From positions 1-15,936 of the forward strand of contig JAEXTU010000005.1 of the NCBI GenBank assembly GCA_023453335.1: a stretch of 15,936 nt of DNA, given 5' to 3'. Both the position numbers and the translations under genes were made by a program. The notes beneath the pieces are model-generated. The model was not told where the DNA came from and searched no databases. It worked only from the letters and a program-made list of their open reading frames with translations. Position 1 is the stretch's first letter; every line of letters starts with the position of its first letter. This DNA is from Pseudomonadota bacterium. Lineage in GTDB: Bacteria; Desulfobacterota; Desulfovibrionia; Desulfovibrionales; Desulfovibrionaceae. This document shows, in pieces, positions 14,798 through 15,936 of this stretch.

Positions 14798-15300
14798 TCC
14801 GGTTCGTTGTGGGCGGCGAGCGCTCGGGCAAGTCAGCCTTGGCCCAGCGGGCCTTCCTGGCCGACCCCGGGCCGCACCTGGTGCTGGCCACCGGCCGGGC
14901 GCAGGACCCCGGGTTCCGCGCCCAGATCCTGGCCCACCGCCAGGCCCGGCCCGCGGATCTGCGGGTCATGGAGTCCGGGGCGGACCTGCCCGAGGCCCTG
15001 GCCCGGGGCCTGGCCGGCCACCGGGCGGTGCTGGTGGACAGCCTGGACTTCTGGCTCTACGCCTGCCTCGGCGGGGTGGAGGAACGGACCGAGGCGCTGC
15101 TGGCGGCCTTGGACAACGTGGGCGAGGCGGCCGTGACCCTGGTGTCCTGCGAGGTGGGCCTGGGGCCGGTGGCCGCGTCGGTGGCCACCCGGGCCTTCGT
15201 GCGCAGCCTGGGCGGCCTGAACCAGGCCCTGGCGGCCCGCGCCGATCAGATGTTCCTGGCCGTGGCCGGCCGCGCCCTTCCCCTGCCTCCGAACCCGTAA
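14794..15300 (+). CDS. cobU: Adenosylcobinamide kinase/adenosylcobinamide-phosphate guanylyltransferase CobU
   Basis: This 168-residue protein is slightly shorter than typical CobU/CobP. The P-loop is GGERSGKS (7-14). His48 in AHRQARP matches the histidine that is guanylylated in CobU. The stretches VDSLDFWLYACLG, VSCEVGLGPVAA and GGLNQALAARADQMFLAVAG correspond to conserved CobU blocks. It phosphorylates adenosylcobinamide and then transfers GMP to give adenosyl-GDP-cobinamide, the precursor for attaching a new lower ligand. The GTG start overlaps the cbiR-like stop by 4 nt, so translation is coupled. The C-terminal tail after VAGRALPLPPNP is short and unlike the usual VAGLPxxLK ending, which could weaken one activity. 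Confidence 0.9.
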   Translation: MIRFVVGGERSGKSALAQRAFLADPGPHLVLATGRAQDPGFRAQILAHRQARPADLRVMESGADLPEALARGLAGHRAVLVDSLDFWLYACLGGVEERTEALLAALDNVGEAAVTLVSCEVGLGPVAASVATRAFVRSLGGLNQALAARADQMFLAVAGRALPLPPNP

Positions 15301-15309
15301 GGAAACGCG

Positions 15310-15936
15310 ATGTCGCTCTTCCACAAGATACCCCAGTTGCCCCAGCTCCTGGACATGTTCGCCAAGGAGCAGCGCTGGTGCATCCTCATCAACGCCGACC
15401 CGGACGCCTTGGCCTCGGCCCTGGCCCTCAAGCGGATCATGGCCCACCGGGTGGAGGACGCGGCCATCGCCCGGGTGAACACCGTGACCCGGCCGGACAA
15501 CCTGGAGATGATCTCCTCCCTGCGCATCCCGGTGCGCAAGCTCACGCCCACCCTGGCCGCCCAGTACGACCAGTTCGCCCTGGTGGACTCCCAGCCCCAC
15601 CACCACCCGGAGTTCGCCTGCCGGGACATCGCCATCTGCATCGACCACCACCCGGTGAGCGAGGAGCACCCGGTCAGGGCGGCCTACGCGGACATCGCCA
15701 CGGGCTACGGCGCGGTGGCCACCCGCATGACCGAGTACCTCTACAACCTGAAGATCCGGCCGGGCATGCTGCTGGCCACGGCCCTGCTCTACGCCATCAA
15801 GGCCGACACCCAGAGCTTTGCGCGGCCCTTTGCCGACGTGGACATTCGGGCCTTCCAGTACCTCTCGCGCTTCGCCAACCAGCCGCTCTTGCGCAAGATC
15901 TACCGCTCGGAGTTCCGGCCCGAGTGGCTGAGCCAG
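15310..15936 (+). CDS. DHH-family phosphoesterase (NrnA/RecJ-like), 3' end outside window
   Basis: The first 209 codons are present and the frame is open to the window edge. The DHH motif set is visible: NADPDALASALALKR (28-42, motif I), VDSQPHHHPEF (92-102), and IDHHP (111-115, motif III), all contributing ligands for the two metal ions. The family includes nanoRNase/pAp phosphatases and RecJ exonucleases; cytoplasmic oligoribonuclease or cyclic dinucleotide phosphodiesterase activity is possible. The C-terminal DHHA1 domain that would separate these options is not in the window. The ribosome binding site AAGGA (15299-15303) overlaps the cobU stop, and the ATG is 9 nt after that stop, so it lies in the same transcript as cobU. 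A functional link with cobamides is not evident. Confidence 0.88.
   Translation, partial: MSLFHKIPQLPQLLDMFAKEQRWCILINADPDALASALALKRIMAHRVEDAAIARVNTVTRPDNLEMISSLRIPVRKLTPTLAAQYDQFALVDSQPHHHPEFACRDIAICIDHHPVSEEHPVRAAYADIATGYGAVATRMTEYLYNLKIRPGMLLATALLYAIKADTQSFARPFADVDIRAFQYLSRFANQPLLRKIYRSEFRPEWLSQ

Noticed and set aside
1..15936. tRNA, rRNA, CRISPR array, insertion sequence or phage remnants
   Set aside because: No regularly spaced repeats, transposase or integrase frames, or recognisable RNA gene signatures were seen on either strand.

Overview
The window is very GC-rich (roughly 70% by eye) bacterial chromosome with tightly packed genes. Its contents are a selenium-dependent radical SAM arsenosugar gene, a bacteriohemerythrin, a glcD-type dehydrogenase, cobamide remodelling genes and an EndoQ-helicase. 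Together with the style of the proteins this suggests a Desulfovibrio-like sulfate reducer (Desulfovibrionales). That placement is an inference; no marker gene such as rRNA is present. No tRNA, rRNA, insertion sequence, phage gene or CRISPR array was seen.

Region 1 (1-3167, + strand) is a probable operon: an AhpD-like peroxidase (108-440), the radical SAM protein ArsS (451-1458) and a bacteriohemerythrin (1466-1885). A pyridine nucleotide-disulfide oxidoreductase of the 'N-term to SelD' type follows (2058-3167). The arsS frame meets a UGA exactly where the family's C-terminal CTAGAG..C motif expects cysteine. The frame continues for ten more codons, and a SECIS-like hairpin starts 11-14 nt after the UGA with its apical loop 19 nt after it. 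I therefore call ArsS a selenoprotein.

Region 2 (3164-8824, - strand) reads, in transcription order: substrate-binding protein, permease, ATPase, permease, GlcD-type FAD dehydrogenase, class I/II aminotransferase. Apart from the 112-nt gap after the first gene, junctions are overlaps or gaps of 10 nt or less. It looks like a unit for uptake and metabolism of an amino acid or related 2-oxo/2-hydroxy acid. The binding-protein gene carries an in-frame amber codon just behind its signal peptide. A very long hairpin separates it from the next gene.

Region 3 (8825-13674) has a divergent promoter region, a tandem HD/HD-GYP protein (9058-10407) ending at a clear intrinsic terminator, and a 1045-residue fusion of an Endonuclease Q-like PHP nuclease to a UvrD/PcrA-like helicase.

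Region 4 (13740-15936) has a 48-residue small gene on the - strand, then on the + strand a cobamide phosphodiesterase (CbiR-like) overlapping CobU, and a DHH phosphoesterase that runs off the window. CbiR plus CobU would feed cobinamide-phosphate from scavenged cobamides directly into nucleotide-loop re-assembly.
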